Part shown: positions 40,595 through 49,331 of the stretch, piece by piece
Layout of the letters: each line of letters starts with the position of its first letter
How positions within the stretch are numbered: the stretch's first letter is position 1
Assembly: GCF_900129825.1 (NCBI RefSeq)
Contig: NZ_FQWZ01000006.1
Span: 1 to 64,000, forward strand
From: Hydrocarboniphaga daqingensis
Lineage (GTDB): Bacteria; Pseudomonadota; Gammaproteobacteria; Nevskiales; Nevskiaceae
DNA: 64,000 nt
Reading direction: 5' to 3'
Program-made: the position numbers and the translations under genes
The notes under the pieces: model-generated
Told to the model about the DNA's origin: nothing
The model's database searches: none
What the model saw: the letters and a program-made list of their open reading frames with translations, nothing else

Positions 40595-41617
40595 TCAGGA
40601 CGCGGCTTGCTGCAGGCCCGCACGTATCGCACGCGGGCTGGCCTGGAACCAGCGATGGCAGGCCCGCGTGAACGTGCTCTGCTCGCTGTAGCCGATCAAG
40701 CCGGCGACTTGCGAGATTGTCATCCGCGGGTTGGCCAGGTATTCCAGTGCGCGCTCGCGACGCACTTCGTCGACGATGTCTTCAAATGCGCGGCCGCGTT
40801 GGTCCAGATGGCGCTGCAGCGTGCGCGGGTGCATCGACAGATGCTCGGCGACGCGCGACAACCGACACTGCTGCGTCGGCAGCAAGCGCGCAATCATCTG
40901 CTCGACGTGCTGCTCCATCGGCGGCGCTTGCGCCTGAATCAGCGGCTGCAGGTATTCGCCGACCATGCCGTGCATCCGCTGGTCGGCCAGCGCCAGCGGC
41001 TGGTCGAGGCAGCGGCGCGGCAACACGATCGCGTTGACCATCTGCCCAAAGCGCGGCACCACGCCGAAATAACGCCGATAGACCGCCGCCGGCAGATTGC
41101 TCTCGTGGCGGAACAGCACGTCGATCGCCTCGAAGCGCTCGCTGACCAGCATCCGTAGCACGTTCATCGCGATGCCCAGCGAGAACTCGGCCTTCTGATG
41201 ACGACGCAAGCCGGCACCGATGCGCAGATTGATGTCATAGACAAAGTTCACTGCGTCGCCGGTCTGAGATTCGTCGATCTCGATGACCACCGCGGGGCTG
41301 TAGGTCGGCATGTAGCGGGCGACCGTGACCAGGCTTTCGCGCACCGTCTTGCAGTTGGCCACCAGCAGCGCCAGCGGGCCGAGGTTTTCGAGCCCCTGGC
41401 AGCGCGACAGACGCAGGCCGAAATCGGGGCAGTCCAGCTCGGTGGCGGTGGCCTCAAACAGCTTGAGCACCGACACGTACGGGACGAAGCTGGACACCAG
41501 CTCGCTCTCGGTCACGCGGACGCCGTGGCGGTCGAGCAAGTCGTCGGGATCGCCGCCCAGCTCGCGAACCACTGCGCGGTAGCCGGTCAGCACATGGGAT
41601 CGGATCAGGGTCTGCAT
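40595..41617 (-). CDS. AraC-family regulator with ligand-binding domain
   Basis: A 340-residue regulator from ATG 41617 (MQTLIRSHVLTGYRAVV). The N-terminal part is an arabinose-binding-like (DUF4066/OruR-type) sensor with DLLDRHG and CPDFGLRLSR. The C-terminal double helix-turn-helix has LSRVAEHLSMHPRTLQRHL, RRERALEYLANPRMTISQVA and the second recognition region YSEQSTFTRACHRWFQASPR. It is convergent with the TonB receptor and divergent from a solo LuxR gene. It may control either; the ligand is unknown. Confidence 0.88.
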   Translation of the reverse strand: MQTLIRSHVLTGYRAVVRELGGDPDDLLDRHGVRVTESELVSSFVPYVSVLKLFEATATELDCPDFGLRLSRCQGLENLGPLALLVANCKTVRESLVTVARYMPTYSPAVVIEIDESQTGDAVNFVYDINLRIGAGLRRHQKAEFSLGIAMNVLRMLVSERFEAIDVLFRHESNLPAAVYRRYFGVVPRFGQMVNAIVLPRRCLDQPLALADQRMHGMVGEYLQPLIQAQAPPMEQHVEQMIARLLPTQQCRLSRVAEHLSMHPRTLQRHLDQRGRAFEDIVDEVRRERALEYLANPRMTISQVAGLIGYSEQSTFTRACHRWFQASPRAIRAGLQQAAS

Positions 41618-41720
41618 GGCGTCAAATGCTAAAAGAATGTCGCCAAGAGTCAACCCCGGGCTGGCCACAATCGGAATACTCGCCCTATACCGACAGAAAC
41701 GCGACGAGAGGAGAAAGGCA

Positions 41721-42020
41721 GTGCTCGATCCGATTTCAAACACCCACGCCGAACCGCACAAGCCGCAAGGCTATGACGCACCGTTGCTGGGCCGTGGCTT
41801 TCGCATGCCGATGGTGCATGCGGACGCGCTGACCGAACGCGAGATGGACGTGCTGCGCCTGGTCATCGGCGGCGCATCCAACCGTGAAATCGCACAGCGC
41901 GCCGGCGTTAGCGAAAACACCGTCAAGTTCCACTTGAAGAACGTCTACTCCAAGCTCGACGTGTGCAGCCGCACCGCGGCCGTCAAAGCAGCGGCCGATC
42001 TGGGGCTGTTCCGCAACTAG
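41721..42020 (+). CDS. Solo LuxR-type HTH protein (99 aa)
   Basis: A small DNA-binding protein with a complete GerE/LuxR helix-turn-helix (LTEREMDVLRLVIGGASNRE, then SENTVKFHLKNVYSKLDV) and no sensor domain. GTG 41721 is chosen because AGGAGAAAGGCA sits directly upstream; the longer frame from 41616 would overlap the AraC start codon and has no ribosome site. It may act as an accessory regulator or dimerisation partner. Confidence 0.8.
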   Translation: MLDPISNTHAEPHKPQGYDAPLLGRGFRMPMVHADALTEREMDVLRLVIGGASNREIAQRAGVSENTVKFHLKNVYSKLDVCSRTAAVKAAADLGLFRN

Positions 42021-42035
42021 CGGCTTGGCGTTACG

Positions 42036-42058
42036 CGGCGCGCCATTGCGGCGCGCCG
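42036..42058. terminator. Convergent hairpin terminator
   Basis: A perfect 9-bp stem CGGCGCGCC / GGCGCGCCG with loop ATTGC lies between the converging solo-LuxR and SDR genes. It has no T-tract. Confidence 0.6.
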
Positions 42059-42064
42059 ACTCGC

Positions 42065-42925
42065 TTACTCAACGATGGCCGGATGCGCCTGCGTCGGGCT
42101 GCCCAGCATCGGGCGATGCGACGGCGGCTGCCGGCCTTCATCGGTAATGCCGTAGGCCTGCGCCGCTTCGGCGCCGATCAGCACCTGGCCCGACTTGGCG
42201 CTGCGCTCGGGATCACGGTAGATCGCGCCGATCACATGGCCAGTGAATTCCGGCGTTTCGGCGATATCCCAGAAACCCGCGTACTTCTGCGGCTCGCTGT
42301 CCATCACGCGGCGCGTGCGGTCGGTGCGCAGCATGCCCATCCAGATCGACACGGCGGCCACGTTGTCGGCGCGCAAGTCGACCGCCATGTCCTTAGCGAA
42401 CTTGTCGACGCCGACTTTCTGCGCGCCGTAGGCCGGCCCGTGCATGTAGCAGCTGGCGCCGAACGACGAGGTAAACGCGATCAGGCCATTGCGCTGCGCC
42501 ACCATCAGCGGCGCGGCGTAGTAGCTGGCGACGTAACCCGAGCGCAGGCCGACGTCGAGGATGTCGACCAGGTCGAGCGACTTCTTCCAGAACGGGCCTT
42601 TCTCGATCAGCTGGTCGTGCAGGAACGTCGCGTTGTTGACCAGGATGTCGACGCGGCCCTGCTCGGCCTTGATGCGCTCGAACAGCGCGCGCACCTGCGC
42701 GTCATCGGCGTGGTCGCAAGCCACCGCAATGCCGCGTCCGCCGGCCTGCGTGACCGCAGCGGCCGTCGCGCCGACCGTGCCCGGCAGCGCGGCGTCGCCC
42801 TCGTTGACGCTGCGGCCGGTCACGTAGACGGTGGCGCCCTGCGCGCCGAGCGCGATCGCAATGCCCTTGCCGGCGCCGCGCGAGGCGCCGGTGACGACGG
42901 CGATGGTGTTGTGCAGGTCGGCCAT
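42065..42925 (-). CDS. SDR of the DHRS1-like subgroup
   Basis: A 286-residue SDR with TGASRGAG, NNAT and the active-site YGAQK. It has a long C-terminal extension (FTGHVIGAIYRDPERSAKSG, IGAEAAQAYGI) typical of DHRS1-like proteins, some of which reduce steroids. The C-terminal tail ends PTQAHPAIVE. It is monocistronic between a solo-LuxR and an AraC-Ogt gene. Role in steroid metabolism is plausible but not shown by sequence. Confidence 0.85.
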   Translation of the reverse strand: MADLHNTIAVVTGASRGAGKGIAIALGAQGATVYVTGRSVNEGDAALPGTVGATAAAVTQAGGRGIAVACDHADDAQVRALFERIKAEQGRVDILVNNATFLHDQLIEKGPFWKKSLDLVDILDVGLRSGYVASYYAAPLMVAQRNGLIAFTSSFGASCYMHGPAYGAQKVGVDKFAKDMAVDLRADNVAAVSIWMGMLRTDRTRRVMDSEPQKYAGFWDIAETPEFTGHVIGAIYRDPERSAKSGQVLIGAEAAQAYGITDEGRQPPSHRPMLGSPTQAHPAIVE

Positions 42926-43042
42926 GTGCGGGTTCCGGTCCCATCAAGCGAAGGCGCCAGCGCGCCCGATTCCGGCAATCTGCCAGCGCGAGACGCGGCT
43001 GGATTCGTCCGATTGCGGGATCGCGGCAATGCGCGGCCGGCG

Positions 43043-43999
43043 CTACGCGGGCCGACGCTCGATGTCGATCAGCGCGCGCTTGCGTTCCAGCCCCCAGCGA
43101 TACCCGCCGAGGCCGCCGTCGCCACGGATCACGCGATGGCAGGGCACCAGCACGCCAACGCGGTTGGTGGCGCAGGCGCTGGCCACCGCGCGGACCGCGC
43201 TCGGGTGGCCGATCGCAGCAGCGACTTCGGTGTACGAGCGCAGCTCACCGCTGGGAATGCGCAGCAAATAGTCCCAGACCTTCATCTGGAACGCAGTGCC
43301 GCGCAGATCCAGCGCCAAGCTCGCGGCGGGTGCGCGCGCGCCATCGCCGCGCAGATGCGCGGTCAGCGCCGCCATCCACGCCGCGAACTGCGGACGCGCT
43401 GCGTCGGGCATCGGCTGCAGGTCCGCCTGCGGGTATTCGTCGCGCAAGCGCTGCAGCAGGCCGGCGGCCTCGTCGCCGAAGTGAACGAAGCACAGGCCGC
43501 GATCGGTGGCGGCCATCAGCAGCGGGCCGAGCGCGCTGTCGTCGATCACGTAGCTGATCGCCGTGCCACGCCCGCCATCGCGATACTGGCGCGGCGTCAT
43601 GCCCAAGTGCGTGGCGATGCGCTCGTAGACGCGGCTGGGCGAGCCGTAGCCGGCCTCGACGATCGCGTCGGTGACGCGGCCGGACGGCTGATCGCGCAAG
43701 CCGCTCTTGAGCAAGCGCAGCCGCGCCGCTTCCAGGTATTGGCGCGGACTGACACCGGTGACCGCCTTGAAGCGGCGCTGCAGATGAAAGCGGCTCAGCG
43801 CGGCGCGCTCGGCCAGCGCGTCCAGCGTCAGCGGCTGGTCGGCGTGCGCGTCGATGTAACGGCACAAGGCTTCGATCCGCTGCGTCGCCAGCGCGCGGCG
43901 CGCGTCGGCGTCGGATGGCGTATCGGACGCGGTGTGCGGTGCGGTGGGGAATGGGGAGTCGGACATGGCGGTGACGGGCGGCGACGAGGCGTGCTGCAT
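43043..43999 (-). CDS. AraC-HTH fused to O6-alkylguanine-DNA methyltransferase
   Basis: A 318-residue protein. It has an AraC-type HTH (about residues 40-140, LDALAERAALSRFHLQRRFK) and a C-terminal Ogt domain with the alkyl-acceptor Cys287 in VPCHRVIRGDGG. It looks like E. coli Ada without the N-terminal zinc/methyl-phosphotriester domain. It repairs O6-methylguanine and may regulate its own gene. The start could be Met1 (43999) or Met12 (43966, MSDSPF). Housekeeping; not linked to steroid degradation. Confidence 0.9.
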   Translation of the reverse strand: MQHASSPPVTAMSDSPFPTAPHTASDTPSDADARRALATQRIEALCRYIDAHADQPLTLDALAERAALSRFHLQRRFKAVTGVSPRQYLEAARLRLLKSGLRDQPSGRVTDAIVEAGYGSPSRVYERIATHLGMTPRQYRDGGRGTAISYVIDDSALGPLLMAATDRGLCFVHFGDEAAGLLQRLRDEYPQADLQPMPDAARPQFAAWMAALTAHLRGDGARAPAASLALDLRGTAFQMKVWDYLLRIPSGELRSYTEVAAAIGHPSAVRAVASACATNRVGVLVPCHRVIRGDGGLGGYRWGLERKRALIDIERRPA

Positions 44000-44140
44000 C
44001 TTGGCCGCGCCAGCGCAGCCGCGCTATCCGAAGCTTGCGCCGTTGCGCCACAGCTGAACGCGGCCCGCTGCCGCGCGGCGTTCACGCCACGCTCGCTACA
44101 CTGGCCGCCCGACCGTTTGCCCGCCGATACGACGACGACC

Positions 44141-45106
44141 ATGCCGCGCCACCCTCGCCTGCCTCGCCCCTGGCTGCCGTTGATGCTGCTGACGCTGGCC
44201 GCCGCGCTGGCCGGCTGCCAGGGCCAGCCGCGCCCCGAACCGCCGCCGGCGCCCGAGCCGGCACCGCCGGTCATGGTGCCGCAGCCGCCACGGCTGGCGC
44301 TGGCACTCGGCGGCGGCGCCGCGCGCGGCTTTGCTCATGTCGGCGTGATCAAGATGCTCGAATCGCAGGGCATCAAGCCCGACATCGTCGTCGGCACCAG
44401 CGCCGGCAGCGTCGTCGGCGCGCTGTACGCAGCCGGCAACGGCGGCTTCGCGTTGCAGGAAATGACCTTCGACATGGACCGCAACGCGTTTGCGGATTGG
44501 CAGTTCTTCGGTCGCGGCCTGCTGCGCGGCGAAGCGCTGCAGAAGTTCATCAACGACCACGTCGGCAAGCAGCCGATCGAAAAACTGCCGATGCGCTTTG
44601 GTGCCGTGGCGACCAAGCTGCGCAGCGGCGAAGGCGTGCTGTTCGAGCGCGGCGATGTCGGCCTGGCGGTGCGGGCGTCGTCGGCGATCCCCGGTGTGTT
44701 CGTGTCGCCGGTGATCGGCGGCGAGGAATACGTCGACGGCGGCACCGTCAGCCCGGTGCCGGTCAGCTTTGCGCAGCGCATGGGCGCCGAAGTGATCGTC
44801 GCGGTCGACATCAGCCAGGTCGTTACCGAGTCGCCGAGCGACACCACGGTGCGCACCGTGCTCAAGACCTTCGACATCATGGGCAATGCGCTGAAGGCCA
44901 ACGAACTCAAGCTCGCCGACGTGGTGATCACGCCCAACGTCAAAGGCATTGCCTCGGCCGACTTCGAAAGCAAGCAGCGCGCGATTCTGGAAGGCGAGCG
45001 CGCGGCGCTGGCGGCCGTGCCGCAAATCCGCGCCGCGATCGCCGCCAAGACGCGTCTGGTGCCGGCGCCGACCGCACCGGCGCGGCTGCCGCCCGCAATC
45101 GACTGA
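44141..45106 (+). CDS. Patatin-like phospholipase, lipoprotein (RssA-like)
   Basis: A 321-residue protein from ATG 44141. It has a lipoprotein signal peptide (LTLAAALAGC, acylated Cys26), a Pro-rich linker and a patatin domain with oxyanion GGGAARG (57-63), nucleophile Ser87 in GTSAGS and catalytic Asp199 in DGG. It probably hydrolyses acyl esters of membrane lipids at the periplasmic side. The much longer open frame upstream runs antisense to the SDR and Ogt genes and is not coding. It is followed 16 bp later by the phospholipase-D gene. Confidence 0.9.
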   Translation: MPRHPRLPRPWLPLMLLTLAAALAGCQGQPRPEPPPAPEPAPPVMVPQPPRLALALGGGAARGFAHVGVIKMLESQGIKPDIVVGTSAGSVVGALYAAGNGGFALQEMTFDMDRNAFADWQFFGRGLLRGEALQKFINDHVGKQPIEKLPMRFGAVATKLRSGEGVLFERGDVGLAVRASSAIPGVFVSPVIGGEEYVDGGTVSPVPVSFAQRMGAEVIVAVDISQVVTESPSDTTVRTVLKTFDIMGNALKANELKLADVVITPNVKGIASADFESKQRAILEGERAALAAVPQIRAAIAAKTRLVPAPTAPARLPPAID

Positions 45107-45122
45107 GCGCAGGCCCCGACGG

Positions 45123-46448
45123 ATGCTGCCTCAGCGATCCGAAAGCGACTTCATCGAGGCGCTGACCGCGCTGCGTCACCGGCCACTGATCGGCGGCAAC
45201 CGGCTGACGCTGCTGCGCGACGGCCCGCAAACCCATGACGCGCAATTGGCGGCGATCGCCGCGGCGCGCCATCACGTCCACCTGGAAACCTATCTGCTGA
45301 CCGACGGCGTCGTCGGCCAACGCTATGCCGACGCGCTGACCGAACGCGCCCGCGCCGGCGTGCGCGTGCGGCTGATGCTCGACGGCATCGGCGCGCTGGG
45401 CGCAGGTGACGACTACCGTCAGCGGCTGCTCGACGCCGGTGTGCGGCTGCGCGAATTCAACCCGGTGAATCCACTGCGCGACCCGCGGCTGTGGCGCGTC
45501 ACGCGGCGCACACACCGCAAGACGCTGATCGTCGACGGCCGCATCGCGTTTACCGGTGGCGTCAACATCACCGACGCCTATCGCAGCGCGGCCGGCGAGC
45601 GCGTCGGCGACGACGACGAACCCGGCTGGCGCGACACGCACCTGATGATCGAAGGCCCGGCCGTTGCCGAGTTCCAGCGCGTGTTTCTGACCTACTGGGC
45701 GCGGCTCGGCAGCCTGCGCAGCACGCGCGGCTACTACCCTGCGCCGAGCCGACCCGGCACCAGCCTCGCCTGCGCGATCACCGACCAGGGCGAAGGCTTC
45801 ATCGATCATTGGGTCGGCGGCGCAGCGCGCGAGGTCGAGCAAAGTGATGATGACGAAGACAGCGACGACGACCGCGACGCCGACGACGACGGCGCGCGGC
45901 TGCCGCGACCGCGCAATCCGCTGCGGCCCAAGTACCGGATCAAGCCGCGCATCTATCACGCGTATCGCGACGCGATCTCGCTGGCGCAGCAACGCGTCTG
46001 GATCACGCAAGCCTACTTTGCGCCCAACGGCCGCTTCATCCGCGCGCTGTGCCGCGCGGCGCGTCGCGGTGTCGACGTGCGGCTGATTCTGCCGGCCCGC
46101 ACCGACGCCAGCCTGCTCAAATACGCCGCACGCCAACGCTATGCCCGGCTGCTGCGCGCGGGCGTGCGCATCCACGAATACCAACCGGCCGTGCTGCACG
46201 CCAAAACGGCGGTGATCGACGGGCTATGGTCCACCGTCGGCAGCGCCAACCTCGACTACCGCAGCTTCTTCCACAACGACGAAGCCAACGCCTTCGTCAT
46301 CTGCCCGCGCTTTGCACGACAGATGGAAGCGATGTTCGAAGACGACCTGCAACGCTGCACCCGCATCCACGCCAGCGCCTGGCGTCGACGCCCTTGGCGT
46401 CAGCGCTTGCTGGAAGCGTTCGCGGGGGCGATCAAATGGTTGCTGTGA
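45123..46448 (+). CDS. Phospholipase D-family cardiolipin synthase
   Basis: A 441-residue protein with two HKD motifs: HRKTLIVD (131-138) and HAKTAVID (359-366), each followed by the usual GGxN or GSAN. This is the cardiolipin synthase/PLD superfamily, transferring phosphatidyl groups. It lacks N-terminal transmembrane helices, like ClsB. An odd Asp-rich insert (residues 241-257, 12 Asp among 17) sits between the halves. It is 16 bp after the patatin gene, so the pair may remodel phospholipids together. Confidence 0.9.
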   Translation: MLPQRSESDFIEALTALRHRPLIGGNRLTLLRDGPQTHDAQLAAIAAARHHVHLETYLLTDGVVGQRYADALTERARAGVRVRLMLDGIGALGAGDDYRQRLLDAGVRLREFNPVNPLRDPRLWRVTRRTHRKTLIVDGRIAFTGGVNITDAYRSAAGERVGDDDEPGWRDTHLMIEGPAVAEFQRVFLTYWARLGSLRSTRGYYPAPSRPGTSLACAITDQGEGFIDHWVGGAAREVEQSDDDEDSDDDRDADDDGARLPRPRNPLRPKYRIKPRIYHAYRDAISLAQQRVWITQAYFAPNGRFIRALCRAARRGVDVRLILPARTDASLLKYAARQRYARLLRAGVRIHEYQPAVLHAKTAVIDGLWSTVGSANLDYRSFFHNDEANAFVICPRFARQMEAMFEDDLQRCTRIHASAWRRRPWRQRLLEAFAGAIKWLL

Positions 46449-46502
46449 GGGGCGCGCGCGGCTGACGGCGCGCTAGATCCGGGCACCACGTGATGCGCCG
46501 CC

Positions 46503-47060
46503 TCAGCCCGGGACATCCCTCACCAGCCGGATATCCACTTCGCGCTCGATGTAAGTCCACTCAGGCGACGCGCGAAGCCGCACCAGAAGCGCTTCAAACG
46601 CCGCCGTGTGTTCCGGAGCGAATTCGAACCACGTCAGAAAATCGAAGGGCTCGCCCAGATCGCGGGAATGGTGGAGTTGTCGGGCAATCTGCGGCAGATA
46701 GTCCAAACCAATCTCGGTGTGATGGGACTGCGTCTCGAACACCGCGCGCCGCTCGTCCTGCGACAGCGCCCACCAGGCCGCGTTTTTCCTGATCGGAATC
46801 AGCGCCGCGCACGACGACACCGCACGACCCAGACCTTCCTGCTTGGCTCGCAATTGATTGATCTCGTGACGCTCGGCATAGCGCACGTTGCTGGTGAAGC
46901 CTTGCAGCACCCAAGCACCACGATCCGGCAGATCGAGTGCCGGCGCATTGATCACCGAAAGCCTCGGCACCGCCTCCAGCGGCGCCCCGACGATGGTGTC
47001 GCAGCCGATGACGCGCCATGGGCCTTCGGTACCGCCGACAAACGAGTAGTGATGGGTCAT
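46503..47060 (-). CDS. Chlorite dismutase-family heme protein
   Basis: A 185-residue protein from ATG 47060 (MTHHYSFVGGTEGPWRV). The C-terminal half has the chlorite-dismutase-family features: HHSRDLGEPFDFLTWFEF and EWTYIEREVDIRL. The family binds heme and includes chlorite dismutases, coproheme decarboxylase (HemQ) and uncharacterised members. It is smaller than HemQ and lies alone, so function is uncertain. The in-frame 14 codons upstream are not supported. Confidence 0.75.
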   Translation of the reverse strand: MTHHYSFVGGTEGPWRVIGCDTIVGAPLEAVPRLSVINAPALDLPDRGAWVLQGFTSNVRYAERHEINQLRAKQEGLGRAVSSCAALIPIRKNAAWWALSQDERRAVFETQSHHTEIGLDYLPQIARQLHHSRDLGEPFDFLTWFEFAPEHTAAFEALLVRLRASPEWTYIEREVDIRLVRDVPG

Positions 47061-47344
47061 GTGCAGGGCTCGGTGTGACGCCGGATCAACAAGATCGACC
47101 ACGCCCCGAGATTGCCTGAATGGCGCGGGCTTTCGCTATCGCATTGATGTTGGTCGAATGCGAAGCGGACAAATCAAATTAAATGGAGAATCCGCAGCCC
47201 AGACCTGTAAGTTGCATCGTCGCGTTTCAGTCGTGAAGCCTATGAATACTGGTTAAAAAGGCTGCGACCAGTCAAACCACAACGCGCGATACTCACCGAC
47301 GGTCCACCTCAATGCCCGCAAGAGAAGTGTGCCAATTTGGCTCA

Positions 47345-48112
47345 TCAGGGAGCCGTTGACGGTACGGATTTATAAGAGGCCTTGAATTCGTGGCTATCGC
47401 CGCACACACCAATCTTGTAGTTCGCCTCTGCGGCCTTCCATCCAGCGAACGGCGCTTGAATTGCCACAATTGAACTGTACGTATCGCCGGGCATCAGCGT
47501 ATTAGTCGCTAAGAACGTTGTTCTAGCCGCCATACCTTGCGCATATCTAGCATCCGCTGCGCTGGTCATCGCAACTGAATTTGCCAACCCCTGCTGCTGG
47601 GCTTGTGCGGCAAGAGATGGGGAAGACACCGTCGATTGGAACGTTGTAACTTGCCCTGACGGGCTTTTGACATAGCCGCTCTGAGTTGTGGGTTGGGCCG
47701 ACTGAAGGGCTGCCGACAAACCAACCATAGCAGCCTCAAACCGCTCCGAGGCACGCTGCTGTTCGAGTTGAGTAATCCGCGTGTTTCGGTCCACTACGTA
47801 TAAAACGTCTTCTTCACCCCAAGCCCCAGGCGTAGAAGCGACTAGATCCTTCGGCTTTACGAGAATCGCTTCTAGGGTCAAGTTGGTCACGCTGAGCAGA
47901 AACATCGTATCGCTTTGTTGATTCTGGACTTCATCTAACGGGCCGAATACCACAGAGCAATTCCCGCCGGACGAAGAGACCAGTCCAGCGCCACTGTAAT
48001 AGCGAAGATTTTGGTTTTCTTTGGGCACGGGAGTTACAGCGACCATACTTACGCAACCAGTACTCAATAAGGCGGCCATGCTGAGCTGAGTTACGTGCGC
48101 CAACAATCTCAT
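47345..48112 (-). CDS. Uncharacterised lipoprotein
   Basis: A 255-residue protein with a lipoprotein signal (MAALLSTGC, Cys20) and good ribosome site (AGGGGATAGCAA). No family was recognised. The middle region is Gln/Ala/Ser-rich (LEQQRASERFEAAMVGLSAA may form a short helix), and two Cys (GNCSVV and GVCGDS) could form a disulfide. Codon use is visibly less GC-rich than that of neighbours, suggesting recent acquisition. Confidence 0.7.
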   Translation of the reverse strand: MRLLAHVTQLSMAALLSTGCVSMVAVTPVPKENQNLRYYSGAGLVSSSGGNCSVVFGPLDEVQNQQSDTMFLLSVTNLTLEAILVKPKDLVASTPGAWGEEDVLYVVDRNTRITQLEQQRASERFEAAMVGLSAALQSAQPTTQSGYVKSPSGQVTTFQSTVSSPSLAAQAQQQGLANSVAMTSAADARYAQGMAARTTFLATNTLMPGDTYSSIVAIQAPFAGWKAAEANYKIGVCGDSHEFKASYKSVPSTAP

Positions 48113-48475
48113 TTGCTATCCCCTGTCGTGTGTATTCTTCGCTTCGAGCGGCAACCAAAGCCGGTGCCATTCCCGAATGATATATGTGACGACTTAGACG
48201 AGCGCATCCAGCGACGCGCTCGAGGTGACCGGGCGCACATCTCGTCGCGTACCGCGTCGATGTAGTTAGTCGCTATCGTCGGTCAAAGTCGGGGTGAAGT
48301 TATCGCTCAAAAAACTTTGTGCGTCGACATCCTTCAGCGACGAAAGCGGGAAATCCACATGCCGGTTAACAAGCCCAATCGCGCAATTTCACATCTGGTA
48401 GCCACACGCCGCGCTAGCACCACGACGCTCGCATGAAGGCCACGCAGGCGGCATGCGGCGCGAGCGCCGCGCCGC
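48113..48475. other. 363-bp intergenic region
   Basis: No gene is seen. The part near 48113 should hold the promoter of the orphan lipoprotein. The part near 48447-48476 forms a GC hairpin just past the DsbA-like stop. The middle is moderately AT-rich with no repeats recognised. Confidence 0.45.
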
Positions 48476-48476
48476 C
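48447..48476 (-). terminator. GC-rich hairpin after the DsbA-like gene
   Basis: Nested stems GGCGGC/GCCGCC and GCGGCG/CGCCGC with loop CGAG begin at the DsbA-like stop codon. There is no T-tract. Confidence 0.45.
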
Positions 48477-49282
48477 TAGCGCGCGCTGCGCTGCTGGGCG
48501 ATCAGGTGGTCGGCGATGCGCAGTTTGTCTTCCCAGCTGTTGCCCTTGACCAGGTACTTGCCGTCGATGATCAGCGCGGGGGTGCCGGTGACTTTGCTTT
48601 TGACGGCGAACGCGCGGGCGGCGCGGATTTTGGAATCGACAGCGAAGCTGCGCATCGCGCCGAGGAACATCTCAGAGCCGACGCCGTACTGGGCGTAGAA
48701 CGCGGCGACGGCGGCTTCGTCGGGCGGCACGCCTTCGGCCGGCAGGCGGTGCAGGTCGTGGATCGCGGCGTAGACGGCGTCGTGCGCCTTGTCGGTCAGG
48801 CCGAAGGATTCACCGGCGAAGAACGAGCGTGCATACGGCACGAAATCGGGGCGGAAATCAGCGGCGAGGTAGACGACGCGCACATCGGCCGGCAGCGCTT
48901 TTTTCCAGGCCTGGAACGCCGGGTTGAACGCAGCGCAGGCCGGGCAGATGTAGTTGAAGTATTCGACGACTTCGATCTTGCCGGCGACGCGCTCGAACGG
49001 CTGGCCGTCGGGGATCACGACGTAGTCGGTGCCGGCGACTGGCGCGCCGGCCGGGGCAGCCGGCGCAGCGGGTTCGGCAGCAGCAGCGGCGGGCGCGGGT
49101 GCCGCCGTCGCAGCCGGTGCAGACGGCGCCGCAGCAGGCGCCGATGGCGTTGCAGCGGCCGGTGCAGGCGCAGCCGGCGCTGCGGGTGCAGCAGGCGGTT
49201 CGGCCGGCTTGGAACAGCCGCTCAGGGTCGGCATCGCAATCAGGCAGGTGCTTAGCAACAGCAGCAGGCGCAGGGACTTCAT
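48476..49282 (-). CDS. DsbA-like thioredoxin-fold lipoprotein
   Basis: A 268-residue thiol:disulfide oxidoreductase. It has a lipobox LSGC (Cys23), a 60-residue Ala/Pro-only linker (24-83), then a DsbA domain with redox motif CPAC (113-116) and cis-Pro loop TGTPALII. It forms disulfides in exported proteins in the periplasm. Membrane tethering by a long A/P linker differs from soluble DsbA. It is 49 bp downstream of tspO. Confidence 0.9.
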   Translation of the reverse strand: MKSLRLLLLLSTCLIAMPTLSGCSKPAEPPAAPAAPAAPAPAAATPSAPAAAPSAPAATAAPAPAAAAAEPAAPAAPAGAPVAGTDYVVIPDGQPFERVAGKIEVVEYFNYICPACAAFNPAFQAWKKALPADVRVVYLAADFRPDFVPYARSFFAGESFGLTDKAHDAVYAAIHDLHRLPAEGVPPDEAAVAAFYAQYGVGSEMFLGAMRSFAVDSKIRAARAFAVKSKVTGTPALIIDGKYLVKGNSWEDKLRIADHLIAQQRSAR

Positions 49283-49331
49283 AAGAGAGCTCGTCAGTTA
49301 GGAAATTGGAAGGGGCGGGCTTTGCTGGCGC

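Noticed and set aside
41963-44140. Long N-terminal extension of the patatin frame
   Set aside because: It covers the SDR and Ogt genes in antisense. The patatin lipoprotein has its own signal peptide starting at 44141.
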